Source of the DNA: Mycolicibacterium sp. lyk4-40-TYG-92
GTDB lineage: Bacteria > Actinomycetota > Actinomycetes > Mycobacteriales > Mycobacteriaceae
Direction of reading: 5' to 3'
NCBI RefSeq assembly: GCF_030209435.1
Contig: NZ_JARVRX010000004.1
Coordinates: forward strand, 182,650-246,649
Length of the DNA: 64,000 bases
Made by a program: the position numbers and the translations under genes. Positions 8,075 through 17,445 of the stretch are shown here, piece after piece. The notes beneath the pieces are model-generated. The model saw only the letters and a program-made list of their open reading frames with translations, ran no database searches and was not told where the DNA came from. Position 1 is the stretch's first letter. The number at the start of each line of letters is the position of its first letter.

Positions 8075-9824
8075 GGCCGACGTGCGCGGCGTGGTACCCG
8101 AGTCGGTCGTAGAACGCCCGGGCCGGTTCGCGTGCCTCGTCCGTGGCCACCTGTGCCAGCCGCGCACCGTGCGCCCGGCCGTACTCGTGCGACCACTCCA
8201 CCAGCGCCGTACCCAGCCCCTTTCGACGCTCGGCAGCGGTGACCCGCAATCCTTCTATCTGCAGTCGGGTCGAACCCCCACGGGACAGCCCGGGAATCAA
8301 CGTCAACTGGACGGTCGCGACGATCACGTCGGAACCGTTGCGAACAACCCCAAGGTAATTGGCATGGTCACGGACGAGGACGTCGTAGGCCGCCTCGTAG
8401 TCTTCGAGGTCAGCGGTTTCGCGGTCCTGACCGAATTCGTCGTCGGACAGCAGGGCGACGATCGACGCGACGTCGTCACGCGCCGCCCGTTCCACCCGGA
8501 AACAGCGGTCCCCCACGCGCAGCAGTCCCCGAACCGACGTCCGTGCTTGCGCCTGCAGTCGCGTCACCAAGAGGTCGAGCCAGGCCCCGACATTCGTTCG
8601 CGCCTCCGGGGTGTCCGGATAGCGACACCGCAGATGCAGGCCGGACTCGTCGAGGATGAACCAGAGCATGACACCGTCGGTCTGGATAGCGGCACTCACG
8701 TACTGAGCGTCCAGGCCGACGTCATCGATGCGGACGGGAAGCCGCCGCAGGTCCAGCCACGAGATGGCGAACATGCCGGGCGACATCGGCATGCCGCCCC
8801 ATGGGGACAGCACATCCGCCAACGGCCACGATCCGAGCTGCACTGCTTCTTTGACAGCGTTGGCCGCGGCGCGTGGTTCGGCGACGGTCGACTCCAGTAC
8901 CGAATTGGTGATGAACCAACCCACCGAGTCGTGCCAGGTGGTGTCGAAGCGACTGTGTACCGGGAAAACGGCGCGGAGCGGCGCGTCCGCCAGCTCTCGG
9001 GTCACCGCCGTCATCGCAGCCACGGCCAGCGCGAGGGTCGACACTCCGTCGTTGCGGGCCTGCACGGCGAACGCCGCGCCGGCATCGACGTCGAACACAT
9101 CCCGGACCTCGACACGTTCCGGTCCCAGCTCGGGTTCGCCCAGCGGCAGCGGAAATCGCGGCATCACGCCTCCGCTGTCGGCGATGATGCGTGCCCAGGT
9201 CTCCCGGACGTGGTCGGGCGCCGCGGGACGATCGAGCAGTGCCTGGGTGTGTTCGACAAATGCAGGTGCCGGCGACAGCGCAGCCGCACGTCCGACGCCC
9301 GCATCGCCGAGCAGCGCCAGCAGATCCCGGGCGATCACCAGCATCGACCACATGTCGACGTGGCTGTGGTCGGCGGCTATCACGACGGTCAGTGCCGCCG
9401 CGGTTTCCAACAGACACAACCGATGTGAGGGCTGCTGATACGGCGAGCAGGCCGCATCCAGAACGCCCCGTAGGGCGTCGTTGACCGCCTGGCCGGCAGC
9501 TATCTCGTGCTCGACCCAACCGCCGGGACTGACATCGATCTCATACAGTTGCGGATCGCCGTCCGGCGCCGCCGAGAATGCGGTCCGCAATGTGCCGTGG
9601 CGCGCCACCACCGCCAACCATGCGTCGGCCAGGGATTCGCGGCTCACCCGCGCCGGCAGGCGAATGGACAACGCCATCCACGAACCCGGGCGGGCCCCTG
9701 CCGCCACGTGAATCCGCTGGTCAAAGGACACCGGAAGGCCGCGGCCCGGTGCGGACACCGTGACGTCATAGCCCCACAGACGCCCGAACGGCAGTCGCAG
9801 GTGCGAGACGTTCGTGAGCCGCAT
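8058..9824 (-). CDS. Condensation-domain / GNAT acetyltransferase fusion protein
   Basis: A 588-residue protein with two acyltransferase folds. Residues 1 to about 430 resemble the condensation (CoA-dependent acyltransferase) superfamily: ADHSHVDMWS at 151-160 carries the HxxxD active-site pattern (His153, Asp157), though the Gly after Asp in the usual HHxxxDG is Met. Residues about 440-588 are a GNAT domain with the acetyl-CoA loop RRKGLG (533-538) and a C-terminal AFYDRLGYHAAHVGLKR. Condensation folds act in nonribosomal peptide synthesis or, as Pap enzymes, in mycobacterial lipid acylation. No carrier protein or NRPS is nearby, so it probably works as a free-standing acyltransferase. Substrate unknown. 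Confidence 0.75.
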   Translation of the reverse strand: MRLTNVSHLRLPFGRLWGYDVTVSAPGRGLPVSFDQRIHVAAGARPGSWMALSIRLPARVSRESLADAWLAVVARHGTLRTAFSAAPDGDPQLYEIDVSPGGWVEHEIAAGQAVNDALRGVLDAACSPYQQPSHRLCLLETAAALTVVIAADHSHVDMWSMLVIARDLLALLGDAGVGRAAALSPAPAFVEHTQALLDRPAAPDHVRETWARIIADSGGVMPRFPLPLGEPELGPERVEVRDVFDVDAGAAFAVQARNDGVSTLALAVAAMTAVTRELADAPLRAVFPVHSRFDTTWHDSVGWFITNSVLESTVAEPRAAANAVKEAVQLGSWPLADVLSPWGGMPMSPGMFAISWLDLRRLPVRIDDVGLDAQYVSAAIQTDGVMLWFILDESGLHLRCRYPDTPEARTNVGAWLDLLVTRLQAQARTSVRGLLRVGDRCFRVERAARDDVASIVALLSDDEFGQDRETADLEDYEAAYDVLVRDHANYLGVVRNGSDVIVATVQLTLIPGLSRGGSTRLQIEGLRVTAAERRKGLGTALVEWSHEYGRAHGARLAQVATDEAREPARAFYDRLGYHAAHVGLKRSI

Positions 9825-9913
9825 GGCGGTACCCTAGCGCCCCAGATAGCCTGAATGCTCGGTCGGCGGGTCGACTCCACGGCGAGGCGATCGGTTACGG
9901 AAAGAGTTGCCTG

Positions 9914-10693
9914 ATGCCTACTTTCGCAGTTCCCGGAGCCGATCTTGCGGTTGAACTGAGCGACGAAGGTGGCCACCCCGTTGTCCAGCTGCACGGACTC
10001 ACTTCCAGCCGCGCACGCGATCGGGTGCTCAATCTCGACCTCGGCAGGGGGCTGAGCGGCACACGCCTGCTGCGCTATGACGCGCGTGGCCACGGCAAGT
10101 CGACAGGTCGGAAAGTCCCCGAGGACTACCGCTGGGAACAGCTCGCCGATGACCTGCTGAAGCTGCTCGACCAGTGGTTTCCCGGTGAACCGGTGCACGG
10201 GGTCGGCCCGTCGATGGGCACCGGAACGTTGCTGCACGCGGCGGCCCGCGAACCAGAACGGTTCACGGGTCTGACGTTGATGGTGCCGGCCACCGCGTGG
10301 GAGACCCGGCGCGCACAGGCCGCGAACTACGAGGCCGCGGCCACGCTCATCGAGACCGAGGGCGTCGGGGCATTCATTGCCGCCACGCGCGGCGCGACCC
10401 GGCCGCCGGCCACCGTGGGTGCGCCCGAAACGGTGCCCGATGTCGCCGACGCCCTGTTGCCGTCACTGTTTCGCGGTGCCGCGTTGAGTGACCTGCCGGC
10501 GCCTGAAGCCATCGCGCGGATCGACGTGCCGACCACCATTCTGGCCTGGATCGACGATCCGGCCCATCCCGCCTCGACCGCGGAGGCCCTTGCCGCGCTG
10601 ATGCCGCGGTCGACCCTGACGTTCGCTCACACCCCGGAGGACGTCGAGACCTGGCCCAAGATTCTGAGCCAGGATGTCGGTCGCCGCGCCTGA
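9914..10693 (+). CDS. Alpha/beta hydrolase
   Basis: A 259-residue alpha/beta-hydrolase: oxyanion-hole region QLHGLTSS (25-32), LRYDARGHGKS (53-63) and a nucleophile elbow GPSMGTG with Ser100. A later Asp (WIDDPAHPAS) fits the acid; the terminal His position is less certain, with FAHTPEDVETW near the end as the candidate. No signal peptide. ATG 9914 follows GGAAAGAG. It is separated by about 90 bases from the divergent condensation/GNAT gene, so the two may share a regulatory region. Substrate cannot be assigned. Confidence 0.85.
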   Translation: MPTFAVPGADLAVELSDEGGHPVVQLHGLTSSRARDRVLNLDLGRGLSGTRLLRYDARGHGKSTGRKVPEDYRWEQLADDLLKLLDQWFPGEPVHGVGPSMGTGTLLHAAAREPERFTGLTLMVPATAWETRRAQAANYEAAATLIETEGVGAFIAATRGATRPPATVGAPETVPDVADALLPSLFRGAALSDLPAPEAIARIDVPTTILAWIDDPAHPASTAEALAALMPRSTLTFAHTPEDVETWPKILSQDVGRRA

Positions 10694-10712
10694 CGCGTAT
10701 TGAACGCCGCCC

Positions 10713-10760
10713 TTGACATCGACGTAACACTCCTGCCATGAGGCGTCCCTAGGGTGAAGC
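10713..10760 (+). promoter_or_regulatory. Possible promoter of glutamine synthetase III
   Basis: A consensus-like -35 hexamer TTGACA stands at 10713-10718, followed by CGTAACAC. No convincing TANNNT -10 element lies at 16-18 bases, so this may be a nitrogen-controlled or otherwise activated promoter. The assignment is tentative. Confidence 0.25.
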
Positions 10761-10788
10761 GGTCATTCACGTGGGGAGAGGAATTCCA

Positions 10789-12966
10789 TTGAGCGGAAAC
10801 GCCACCCGCTTGCGCGCGATCGCAGGCGTCCAGGCCTATACGCCCCCGGCGTACACCTTCGACCCTGCTGAAGCGCCCGGCGAGATCTTCGGCACGAACG
10901 TGTTCACCAAGGCCGAGATGCAGGCACGCCTGCCCAAGGCGATCTACAAATCGGTGGTCGCCACCATCGAGAAGGGCGCCAAGCTCGATCCGACGGTCGC
11001 CGATGCCGTCGCGGCCGCGATGAAGGACTGGGCGCTGGAGAAGGGCGCGACGCACTACGCGCACGTGTTCTATCCGATGACCGGCCTGACTGCCGAAAAG
11101 CACGACAGCTTCCTGGAACCGGTCTCTGACGGACAGGCACTGGCCGAGTTCGCCGGCAAGACCCTGGTGCAGGGTGAGCCCGACGCATCGAGCTTTCCGT
11201 CCGGCGGTCTGCGGTCCACGTTCGAGGCCCGCGGGTACACCGGCTGGGACGTGACCAGCCCGGCGTACATCCTGGAGAACCCGAACGGCAACACACTCTG
11301 CATCCCAACGGTTTTCGTGTCGATGACCGGCGAGGCGCTGGACTACAAGACACCGCTGCTGCGCAGCCAGCAGGCCATGGGCATCCACGCAGAGCGCATC
11401 TTGACGTTGTTCGGTCACAAGGACCTGGACAAGATCGTCTCGTTCTGCGGTCCCGAGCAGGAGTACTTCCTGGTCGACCGGCACTTCTTCCTCGCGCGGC
11501 CCGATCTGATCAACGCCGGCCGGACGCTGTTCGGAGCCAAACCGCCCAAGGGCCAGGAGTTTGACGACCACTATTTCGGCGCCGTCCCCGACCGGGTGCT
11601 GGGCTTCATGATGGACACCGAGCGGGAGCTGTTCAAACTCGGCATCCCCGCCAAGACGCGCCACAACGAGGTCGCCCCCGGGCAGTTCGAGGTGGCCCCG
11701 ATGTTCGAGCGCGCCAACATCGCATCCGATCACCAGCAGTTGCTGATGACGGTGTTCAAGACCATCGCCAAGAAGCACGGCATGGAATGCCTGTTCCATG
11801 AGAAGCCGTTCGCCGGGGTGAACGGCTCGGGCAAGCACGTCAACTTCTCGGTCGGCAACGCCGAGTTGGGGTCGTTGCTCGTGCCGGGCGACACGCCTCA
11901 CGAGAACGCCCAGTTCCTGGTGTTCTGTGCGGCCGTCATCCGCGCCGTGCACAAATACGCTGGGCTCCTGCGGGTTTCGGTCGCCTCGGCGACAAACGAC
12001 CACCGCTTGGGTGCCAATGAGGCACCGCCCGCGATCATCTCGATCTTCCTGGGTGATCAGCTTGCCGACGTCTTCGAGCAGATCGCCAAGGGCGCTGCGA
12101 CATCGTCGAAGGGCAAGGGCAGCATGATCATCGGCGTCGACACGCTGCCGGTGCTGCCGACCGACCCCGGTGACCGCAACCGCACCAGCCCGTTCGCGTT
12201 CACCGGCAACCGATTCGAGTTCCGGGCGCCGGGCTCGGGTCAGACGGTGGCGGTGCCGATGATCGTCCTCAACACCATCATGGCCGACTCGCTGGACTAC
12301 TGCGCAACCGTTTTGGAGAAGGCGGTCGCCGACGGTGAGGAATTCGACGCCGCGGTGCAGAAGCTGCTGACGGACATCGTCACCGAGCACGGTGCCGTGG
12401 TGTTCAACGGCGACGGTTACTCGGAGAACTGGCAGGCCGAGGCGGCCGCCCGCGGGCTGCCGAACCTCAAGACGACGCTGGATGCCATCCCGGAACTGAT
12501 CACGCCCGAGGCGGTGGCAGTCTTCGAGAAGTACGGCGTCTTCAACGAGCGGGAGTTGCACAGCCGCTACGAGGTGCGCCTGGAGCAATATGCCCTGACG
12601 ATCGGCGTCGAGGCCAAGCTGGCGCTCGAGATCGGTTCCACGATCATCCTGCCGGCCGCACTTCGCTACCAGACCGAGCTCGCGCAGAACGTCGCGGCGT
12701 TGACGGCGGCGGGTATGACACCGAGTTTGACGCTGCTGCAGTCGATCTCAGAGCCGATCAGCACCCTCAGCGACGCGTTGGCAACGCTGAAGACGGCGCT
12801 GGCAGATCACTCGGCCACGTCCGCCTACGACGAAGCCAAGCACGCGCAGGTCGCGCTGTTGCCCGCCATGGAGGCGATCCGGGCCGCCGCGGACACGCTG
12901 GAAAGTGTCGTGGCCGACGACCTCTGGCCGTTGCCGACATATCAGGAGATGCTCTACGTCCTCTGA
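10789..12966 (+). CDS. glnN: Glutamine synthetase type III
   Basis: About 725 residues, the usual length of GSIII. It makes glutamine from glutamate, ammonia and ATP. Diagnostic segments include an N-terminal [12 protein letters not shown] and KHDSFLEP, catalytic-core [44 protein letters not shown] and [12 protein letters not shown], the last carrying residues around the glutamate/nucleotide flap. I prefer TTG 10789 ([11 protein letters not shown]), which has GGGGAGAGGAAT just upstream; a GTG at 10771 lies within that site. GSIII is distinct from the GlnA1 type I enzyme and is often nitrogen-regulated. A hairpin follows the stop. Confidence 0.93.
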   Translation: MSGNATRLRAIAGVQAYTPPAYTFDPAEAPGEIFGTNVFTKAEMQARLPKAIYKSVVATIEKGAKLDPTVADAVAAAMKDWALEKGATHYAHVFYPMTGLTAEKHDSFLEPVSDGQALAEFAGKTLVQGEPDASSFPSGGLRSTFEARGYTGWDVTSPAYILENPNGNTLCIPTVFVSMTGEALDYKTPLLRSQQAMGIHAERILTLFGHKDLDKIVSFCGPEQEYFLVDRHFFLARPDLINAGRTLFGAKPPKGQEFDDHYFGAVPDRVLGFMMDTERELFKLGIPAKTRHNEVAPGQFEVAPMFERANIASDHQQLLMTVFKTIAKKHGMECLFHEKPFAGVNGSGKHVNFSVGNAELGSLLVPGDTPHENAQFLVFCAAVIRAVHKYAGLLRVSVASATNDHRLGANEAPPAIISIFLGDQLADVFEQIAKGAATSSKGKGSMIIGVDTLPVLPTDPGDRNRTSPFAFTGNRFEFRAPGSGQTVAVPMIVLNTIMADSLDYCATVLEKAVADGEEFDAAVQKLLTDIVTEHGAVVFNGDGYSENWQAEAAARGLPNLKTTLDAIPELITPEAVAVFEKYGVFNERELHSRYEVRLEQYALTIGVEAKLALEIGSTIILPAALRYQTELAQNVAALTAAGMTPSLTLLQSISEPISTLSDALATLKTALADHSATSAYDEAKHAQVALLPAMEAIRAAADTLESVVADDLWPLPTYQEMLYVL

Positions 12967-12967
12967 C

Positions 12968-12986
12968 CCGGCGTCTCAGACGCCGG
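12968..12986. terminator. Bidirectional hairpin between glnN and dinB
   Basis: CCGGCGT (12968-12974), a 5-base loop, ACGCCGG (12980-12986). It sits between convergent genes and covers the last codons of the dinB-like gene, whose stop codon is in the loop, so it can serve both transcripts. Confidence 0.55.
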
Positions 12987-13488
12987 TCGCGCCATCGATC
13001 CGCTCGCGGATGACGTCGGCGTGCCCGCAGTGGCGGGCGTACTCCGCGATCATGTGCGTGTAGATCCAGCGCAGACTCACCTCGCCGCCCATGAACGGGC
13101 TGACCTCATCGAGCCGACGTGCCGCGCAGTTGGCACGCGCATGGGCGATCTCGCCCTGCCAGATCCGGAACGCGACCGGGTACGACGACTCCGATGACAG
13201 CTCGAATCCGCCGTCGTGGCCCTCGGGATGATCCGTGGGCCCGAAAATCGGTGGTGCCTGCTCACCGGCGAGCACCCGGCGAAACCAGTTCCGCTCCACC
13301 TCCGCGGCGTGCCGCAGCAGTCCCAGCAGCGTCAGCTCGGAGGGCGGCACGGACGCGGTGCGCAGCTGATCATCGTCGAGGCCGTCGCATTTCGACGCCA
13401 ACGTCGCGCGGTAGAAGTCCAGCCAGCCTTCGAGCGTGGTGCGTTCGTCGGCAGTCATGGGCGGCACGGGCCGCTGCACGGAAGTCAC
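12976..13488 (-). CDS. DinB family (DUF664) protein
   Basis: A DinB/YfiT four-helix-bundle protein of about 170 residues. Metal-ligand positions are seen in [17 protein letters not shown] and in the C-terminal [17 protein letters not shown]. It is a paralogue of the DinB gene at 358-843, sharing the LGLL-H and CGHAD signatures. Start choice is uncertain: GTG 13488 ([11 protein letters not shown]), ATG 13458 ([12 protein letters not shown]) or a longer frame from 13596. The longest would overlap the promoter and start of the divergent ECF partner gene, so I reject it. Likely a metal-dependent thiol-transferase-like enzyme; substrate unknown. Confidence 0.85.
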   Translation of the reverse strand: MTSVQRPVPPMTADERTTLEGWLDFYRATLASKCDGLDDDQLRTASVPPSELTLLGLLRHAAEVERNWFRRVLAGEQAPPIFGPTDHPEGHDGGFELSSESSYPVAFRIWQGEIAHARANCAARRLDEVSPFMGGEVSLRWIYTHMIAEYARHCGHADVIRERIDGATGV

Positions 13489-13512
13489 GCTTGTCGAGGG
13501 TAATCCCGTGTC

Positions 13513-13539
13513 TGTCGAAATCCGGGGTAGCCGTTCGTG
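13513..13539 (+). promoter_or_regulatory. Candidate ECF42 autoregulated promoter
   Basis: TGTCGA at 13513-13518, 17 bases, then CGTG at 13536-13539. ECF42 sigma factors are reported to recognise a TGTCGA -35 element with a CG-rich -10. A second TGTCGA occurs 21 bp upstream at 13492-13497. The site is 50-80 bp before the DGPF-domain gene that leads the sigma-factor operon. Confidence 0.4.
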
Positions 13540-13590
13540 TACAAGGTGAAGGGTGGCAACCGGCTGCCCCCAGATCGAGGAGTGACGGTC

Positions 13591-13944
13591 ATGCATTACC
13601 TACTTGCCATGCATCAGCCAGTCGGCGACCCGCCGCCCCCGGAGGTGCTGGGACCCATCATGGATGCGCTGGACGCGGTCGAGCACGACATGAAAGCCGC
13701 GGGCGTGTGGGTGTTCTCCGGCGGCTTGCACAACCCCGATGCATCGACGGTGGTGCGGGTCAGCGACGGCGCGATCCTGACGACGGACGGCCCCTACGCC
13801 GAGGGCAAGGAGCACCTGGGCGGCTTCACCATCATCGACGTGCCCGATCTGGACGCGGCGCTGGGCTGGGCGCGCAGGCAGGCGGAAGCCGTGCGGCTCC
13901 TGCCCATCGAGGTTCGCCCGTTCCGGGGCGACCTGAGGGGCTGA
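13591..13944 (+). CDS. YCII-related / DGPF-domain protein
   Basis: A 117-residue ferredoxin-like fold protein starting [12 protein letters not shown]. The signature [16 protein letters not shown] (the DGPF/DGPY motif) and the C-terminal EVRPFRG define the DGPF subset of the YCII family, which is almost always encoded beside ECF42 sigma factors. The ATG at 13591 has GAGGAG upstream; an earlier in-frame start at 13537 would enter the promoter. It ends 8 bases before the sigma-factor GTG, so the two are an operon. The DGPF proteins are thought to work with the sigma factor, but their mechanism is not settled. Confidence 0.88.
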   Translation: MHYLLAMHQPVGDPPPPEVLGPIMDALDAVEHDMKAAGVWVFSGGLHNPDASTVVRVSDGAILTTDGPYAEGKEHLGGFTIIDVPDLDAALGWARRQAEAVRLLPIEVRPFRGDLRG

Positions 13945-13952
13945 ACGCGACC

Positions 13953-15179
13953 GTGCCGCAGCTGCCGCCCGCAGAGATCGCCGGTGTGTTCCGGCGGGAG
14001 TACGGGCGCGCGGTGGCTGTCCTGGTCCGCCGATTCGGGGACATCGACCTCGCCGAGGAGGCGGTCCAGGACGCCTTCACCAAAGCGGTGGACCGCTGGC
14101 CGCAGGCCGGCCCGCCACCGAGCCCCGCCGGATGGATCATCACCACCGCCGCACACACGATCGTCGACCGCTTTCGCCGGGAATCCATTCGCGGTGAACG
14201 GCACGCGCAGGCGGCGAGGCTCTATCCGGCGGCCGATGACGAGCAGTTCGAAGAAGGCCCCGTGCACGACGACCGGCTACGCCTGATCTTCACGTGCTGT
14301 CACCCGGCTCTGGCTCTCGAAGCCCGGGTCGCGCTCACGCTCCGCCTGCTCGGTGGTCTGTCCACCAAGGAGATCGCCCGAGCCTTCCTGATCTCGGAAA
14401 CCACTGTCGCGCAGCGGCTCGTGCGCGCCAAGCGCAAGATCCGCGACGCCAGCATCCCCTACCGGGTGCCGCATGACAGCGACCTACCCGAGCGCGTGCA
14501 CGGGGTCCTCGCCGTGGTGTACCTGATCTTCAACGAGGGACACACTGCCAGTTCCGGTGCTGATCTCGTGCGACCCGATCTCACGGGCGAGGCGGTCCGG
14601 CTCGGCCGGCTGCTGGCCGCGCTGATGCCGGACGAGCCCGAGGTGTGGGGACTGCTCGCGCTGATGCTGCTGACCGATGCCCGCCGCGCGGCGCGCACAG
14701 ACGCAGACGGAAATCTGGTTCTGCTCGCCGACCAGGACCGCAACCGGTGGGACCGCGGTCTCATCGCCGAGGGGCAGGCGTTGGTCCGCCGCTGCCTGTG
14801 CCGGAACCAGCCCGGGCCCTACCAGATCCAGGCCGCCATCAACGCCGTGCACAGTGCCGCGCCGACCGCTGCCGCCACCGACTGGCGCCAGATTCTCGCG
14901 CTGTACGACCAGCTGATGGCCATCGCCCCGACGCCCGTTGTTGCCCTCAACCGCGCTGTGGCGGTCGCCGAGGTGCAGGACCCGCAGACGGCGCTGGACC
15001 TGCTCGAAGCGCTCGACCTGGCCGGCTACCACGTCTATCACGCGGTCCGTGCCGCACTGCTGTCGCGCCTCGGCCGAGCCGCCGAGGCGGCCGACGCCTA
15101 CGGCCGCGCCGCCGCCCTGACCGCGAACCCCGTCGAAGAGGCATACCTGCGCCGCGCCCGTGACGCCGTGCGCGGTTGA
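13953..15179 (+). CDS. ECF42-type RNA polymerase sigma factor with C-terminal TPR extension
   Basis: A 408-residue sigma factor. Region 2 is near the N-terminus ([30 protein letters not shown]) and region 4 ([34 protein letters not shown]) at about 130-175. A long C-terminal extension ([12 protein letters not shown], then helical TPR-like repeats to the end) is typical of ECF42, which has no classical anti-sigma factor and instead depends on this extension. GTG 13953 ([13 protein letters not shown]) is chosen, as longer frames run into the upstream gene. Pairing with the DGPF gene confirms the group. Stimulus unknown. Confidence 0.92.
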   Translation: MPQLPPAEIAGVFRREYGRAVAVLVRRFGDIDLAEEAVQDAFTKAVDRWPQAGPPPSPAGWIITTAAHTIVDRFRRESIRGERHAQAARLYPAADDEQFEEGPVHDDRLRLIFTCCHPALALEARVALTLRLLGGLSTKEIARAFLISETTVAQRLVRAKRKIRDASIPYRVPHDSDLPERVHGVLAVVYLIFNEGHTASSGADLVRPDLTGEAVRLGRLLAALMPDEPEVWGLLALMLLTDARRAARTDADGNLVLLADQDRNRWDRGLIAEGQALVRRCLCRNQPGPYQIQAAINAVHSAAPTAAATDWRQILALYDQLMAIAPTPVVALNRAVAVAEVQDPQTALDLLEALDLAGYHVYHAVRAALLSRLGRAAEAADAYGRAAALTANPVEEAYLRRARDAVRG

Positions 15180-15193
15180 GCGGATCCCGGCCG

Positions 15194-15859
15194 TCAGCGC
15201 GAAACGGTCAGCAGGTCGACAAGCTCGACCGGATGCGACAGCATCGCCATATGGCCGCCGGGCATGCCCTCGGGCTCGATCCCGAGACGGTCAGCGACCA
15301 CGCCCCGCATGAACCGCTCGGGGAAGAAGCGGTCGTCACGGAACAGGATGAACCGCGTCGGAACCTGCGGAAGTGCTTCCGCCGGCCACGGTTTCAGCGA
15401 CGGGGTCTCGGATTGCGCGCGTTCGATCTCCTCCCCGACCACCGCGGGATCGACACCGTTGTAGTACAGCGCAACGGCGTCGCTGACGTCGTACCCGCCC
15501 GCGGCGGCCGCTTCCCGTTGCGCAGCAACACATCCGGTGGCACCCCACCAATCCCCCGGGCATTCACCCGGCCGGGGAACCATCGCCGAGACGTAGATCA
15601 GTTCCGCCGCATCGACCCGCGGACAGGCCAGCGCGCCGGTGAAGCCGCCGAACGAATGGGCCACGACCACAGGCGGTTCACCGTCATCGTGCGGCTGCGC
15701 CGCCACGACGTCGGCATACGTGTTCAAGTCGGCCGAATCATCGGCGCACGGCAGGTCGACCGCGATTCCGCGATGACCGCGAACAGCCAACTCGCGCACT
15801 ACAAATCGCCAGTATGACGGATCACAACCACCACCCGGAACCAGAAGGAACGTGGTCAC
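15194..15859 (-). CDS. Alpha/beta hydrolase
   Basis: A 221-residue hydrolase starting MTTFLLVPGGGCDPSYW. The nucleophile elbow AHSFGG carries Ser69; the C-terminal GGHMAMLSHP carries the catalytic His, with FRDDRFF the likely acid region. It resembles small esterases of the salicylate-esterase/EstC type. Start GTG 15859 overlaps the cutinase stop as GTGA, so it is translationally coupled to that gene and the two form an operon. A longer frame from 15979 would overlap cutinase coding and is rejected. Substrate unknown. Confidence 0.85.
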   Translation of the reverse strand: MTTFLLVPGGGCDPSYWRFVVRELAVRGHRGIAVDLPCADDSADLNTYADVVAAQPHDDGEPPVVVAHSFGGFTGALACPRVDAAELIYVSAMVPRPGECPGDWWGATGCVAAQREAAAAGGYDVSDAVALYYNGVDPAVVGEEIERAQSETPSLKPWPAEALPQVPTRFILFRDDRFFPERFMRGVVADRLGIEPEGMPGGHMAMLSHPVELVDLLTVSR

Positions 15860-16590
15860 AGCCGTCCTACGACAAAGGTCGCGGCCTGGTCGGCCATGCC
15901 ATTCGATCCGTACGTGATGTGGGCGAACGACGGCCCACCGGCGGGCGCCCCGTTGCAGATGGTGTCGTCGGGCACGCACAACTCGATGGTCTTGGCCACA
16001 TACGCCGGCCCGATCGCGATCGGTGGTGCGCCGATGTCCGTCATGAACTGACTCGACGGCTTTCCGAACAGGACAAGTGCCGCAACGTGGTTCGCGATCG
16101 ACGGCGGCATCGGCTTGGGCGCGTACGACGTGTACTCCGCCAGATCCGCCGGGATCTCCTTCGGGAGCGCGTTCGCGGTCGCGAATCCCGACACCACTGC
16201 GCCCTGGGAGTATCCGCCGAGGACGATCCTGGTGTTCGGGCAGTTCGCCGCAGTGGCTTCGACGTGCGTGGCGGCGTCCTTGACCCCGTCGACGACACTC
16301 TGGACGAAGTCCAGCCGGTTCCCGAAATCGCTGCTGGCCGCATAGTTCACCGGATACACCGCGATCGACTTGTTTCCCGCCTGTGCCTGAAGCGCGTCGA
16401 CCAACGCGCGGCCGGCCATCCCGACACCCGGCGGTTCGCCGGTGCCGCGGGCGAACACGACCTCGACATCAGGGCACGGATCGGCCGATGCCGGCGGTGC
16501 GGGGGCACTGACGAAAACGGAAGCGACGACCGTGGCGACCCCGGCGAGGTGGGGTACCCGTCTGGCTTGGCACAGCTTGATGACGTCCAT
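15856..16590 (-). CDS. Secreted cutinase-family esterase
   Basis: A 244-residue exported esterase. A signal peptide (ARRVPHLAGVATVV... to PASA) precedes DPCPDVEVVFARGTGEPPG, the hallmark start of mature mycobacterial cutinase-like proteins (Culp). The nucleophile motif GGYSQGAVV carries Ser128; CVPDDTIC supplies the Asp near 208 and AHITYG the His at 224, with Cys pairs placed as in the family. Culps hydrolyse ester or phospholipid substrates at the cell envelope. ATG 16590 has GGAGCTGAT just upstream; the frame from 16677 lacks a site. First gene of a two-gene operon with the downstream hydrolase. Confidence 0.92.
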   Translation of the reverse strand: MDVIKLCQARRVPHLAGVATVVASVFVSAPAPPASADPCPDVEVVFARGTGEPPGVGMAGRALVDALQAQAGNKSIAVYPVNYAASSDFGNRLDFVQSVVDGVKDAATHVEATAANCPNTRIVLGGYSQGAVVSGFATANALPKEIPADLAEYTSYAPKPMPPSIANHVAALVLFGKPSSQFMTDIGAPPIAIGPAYVAKTIELCVPDDTICNGAPAGGPSFAHITYGSNGMADQAATFVVGRL

Positions 16591-16667
16591 ATCAGCTCCA
16601 GCTAACTGAGACCGGCGTTTTCCATGCTGACACACAGCGGATGGAGGCGATAGCCACCGGCCGCAGG

Positions 16668-16689
16668 AATCTGCCAAGAATCCGCCAAG
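16668..16689. repeat. Tandem 11-bp repeat in a divergent promoter region
   Basis: AATCTGCCAAG (16668-16678) is followed directly by AATCCGCCAAG (16679-16689), one mismatch. The 11-bp period places both copies on one face of the helix. It lies between the divergent cutinase and FNPQP-peptide genes and may bind a regulator; no known consensus is recognised. Confidence 0.45.
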
Positions 16690-16751
16690 GGCCGCGTCTC
16701 ACCATTGCTGTCAACGGTCGACGCAGGCCGAACCAGCGAGAGGGAGACAAA

Positions 16752-17006
16752 ATGTTCACCAGCACCACCATCAAGAAGGCCGCGGGCACGGCTCTGCTGT
16801 CGGGCGGCCTGACGCTGCTCGGTTTCGGACTGGCATCGGGCACGGCCCAGGCATTCAACCCGCAGCCGGAACCTCCGGGCAAGCCGGTGACTGTCGGCCA
16901 TCCGCAGGTCACCAATCCGGGGGTGATCCACGGCTTCAACCCGCAGCCGGATCCCCCGGGCCTGCCGGCCGCCGCAGGGATCCGCAGCTGTGACGGCTCG
17001 GTGTAG
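16752..17006 (+). CDS. Small secreted protein with duplicated FNPQP-PPG motif
   Basis: An 84-residue protein. A signal peptide (MFTSTTIKKAAGTALL... to GTAQA) is followed by a 50-residue mature peptide holding two near-identical motifs, FNPQPEPPG and FNPQPDPPG, 32 residues apart, and a terminal SCDGSV. ATG 16752 has GAGGGAGA upstream. Short exported peptides of this kind occur in mycobacteria, but I know no function. A single Cys in the mature form could allow dimerisation or attachment. Convergent with the Rieske gene, with only 3 bases between stops. Confidence 0.8.
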   Translation: MFTSTTIKKAAGTALLSGGLTLLGFGLASGTAQAFNPQPEPPGKPVTVGHPQVTNPGVIHGFNPQPDPPGLPAAAGIRSCDGSV

Positions 17007-17009
17007 CGG

Positions 17010-17438
17010 TCAGGCGACGGTCAGCGTGTCCCCGGCCACCGTCACCGTCTTCGGCGCCAGTGGCTCGTCAGCCGGCCCCGTCACGACGGAGCCGTCGACG
17101 GCACTGAATTTGCTTCCGTGGCAAGGACAGTCGATGGTGCCGTCGGCAACCTTCGATACCGTGCACCGTCTGTGGGTACAGACCGCGGTGAAGGCCTTGA
17201 ATTCACCGGCCTTCGGCTGAGTGACGACGACCTTCGCCTCGGGGAGAACCACGCCCCCGCCCACTGGCACATCGGCCGTCTTCACCGACGGGGATGCGGC
17301 CTTGGTGTCACTGCCGGTGGACTGGCCACCCGACGACGGCGAGTCCTTGCCGCCACAGGCGGCAAGGACCATCCCGGCGCCGGCAGCACTCGCGCCGAGG
17401 AGTACGCCGCGGCGGCTCGGGTGCCCCGTCTGGGTCAC
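17010..17438 (-). CDS. Rieske [2Fe-2S] lipoprotein, Tat-exported
   Basis: A 142-residue exported Rieske protein. The N-terminus has a twin-arginine signal (HPSRRGVLLGASAAG) ending in a lipobox VLAAC, so it is probably Tat-exported and lipid-anchored. A Ser/Gly-rich linker follows, then a Rieske domain with AVCTHRRCTV and CPCHGSKF giving the CxH...CxxH cluster ligands, and a GPADEPL loop. Such small proteins carry electrons at the outer membrane face; partner unknown. Start GTG 17438 follows the stop of the upstream small secreted gene by 7 bases, so they are one operon. Confidence 0.9.
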   Translation of the reverse strand: MTQTGHPSRRGVLLGASAAGAGMVLAACGGKDSPSSGGQSTGSDTKAASPSVKTADVPVGGGVVLPEAKVVVTQPKAGEFKAFTAVCTHRRCTVSKVADGTIDCPCHGSKFSAVDGSVVTGPADEPLAPKTVTVAGDTLTVA

Positions 17439-17445
17439 GAGTGGC

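Noticed and set aside
10627..12588. 653-residue reverse frame
   Set aside because: Entirely antisense to glutamine synthetase III, whose motifs are unmistakable; composition is typical of a shadow frame.
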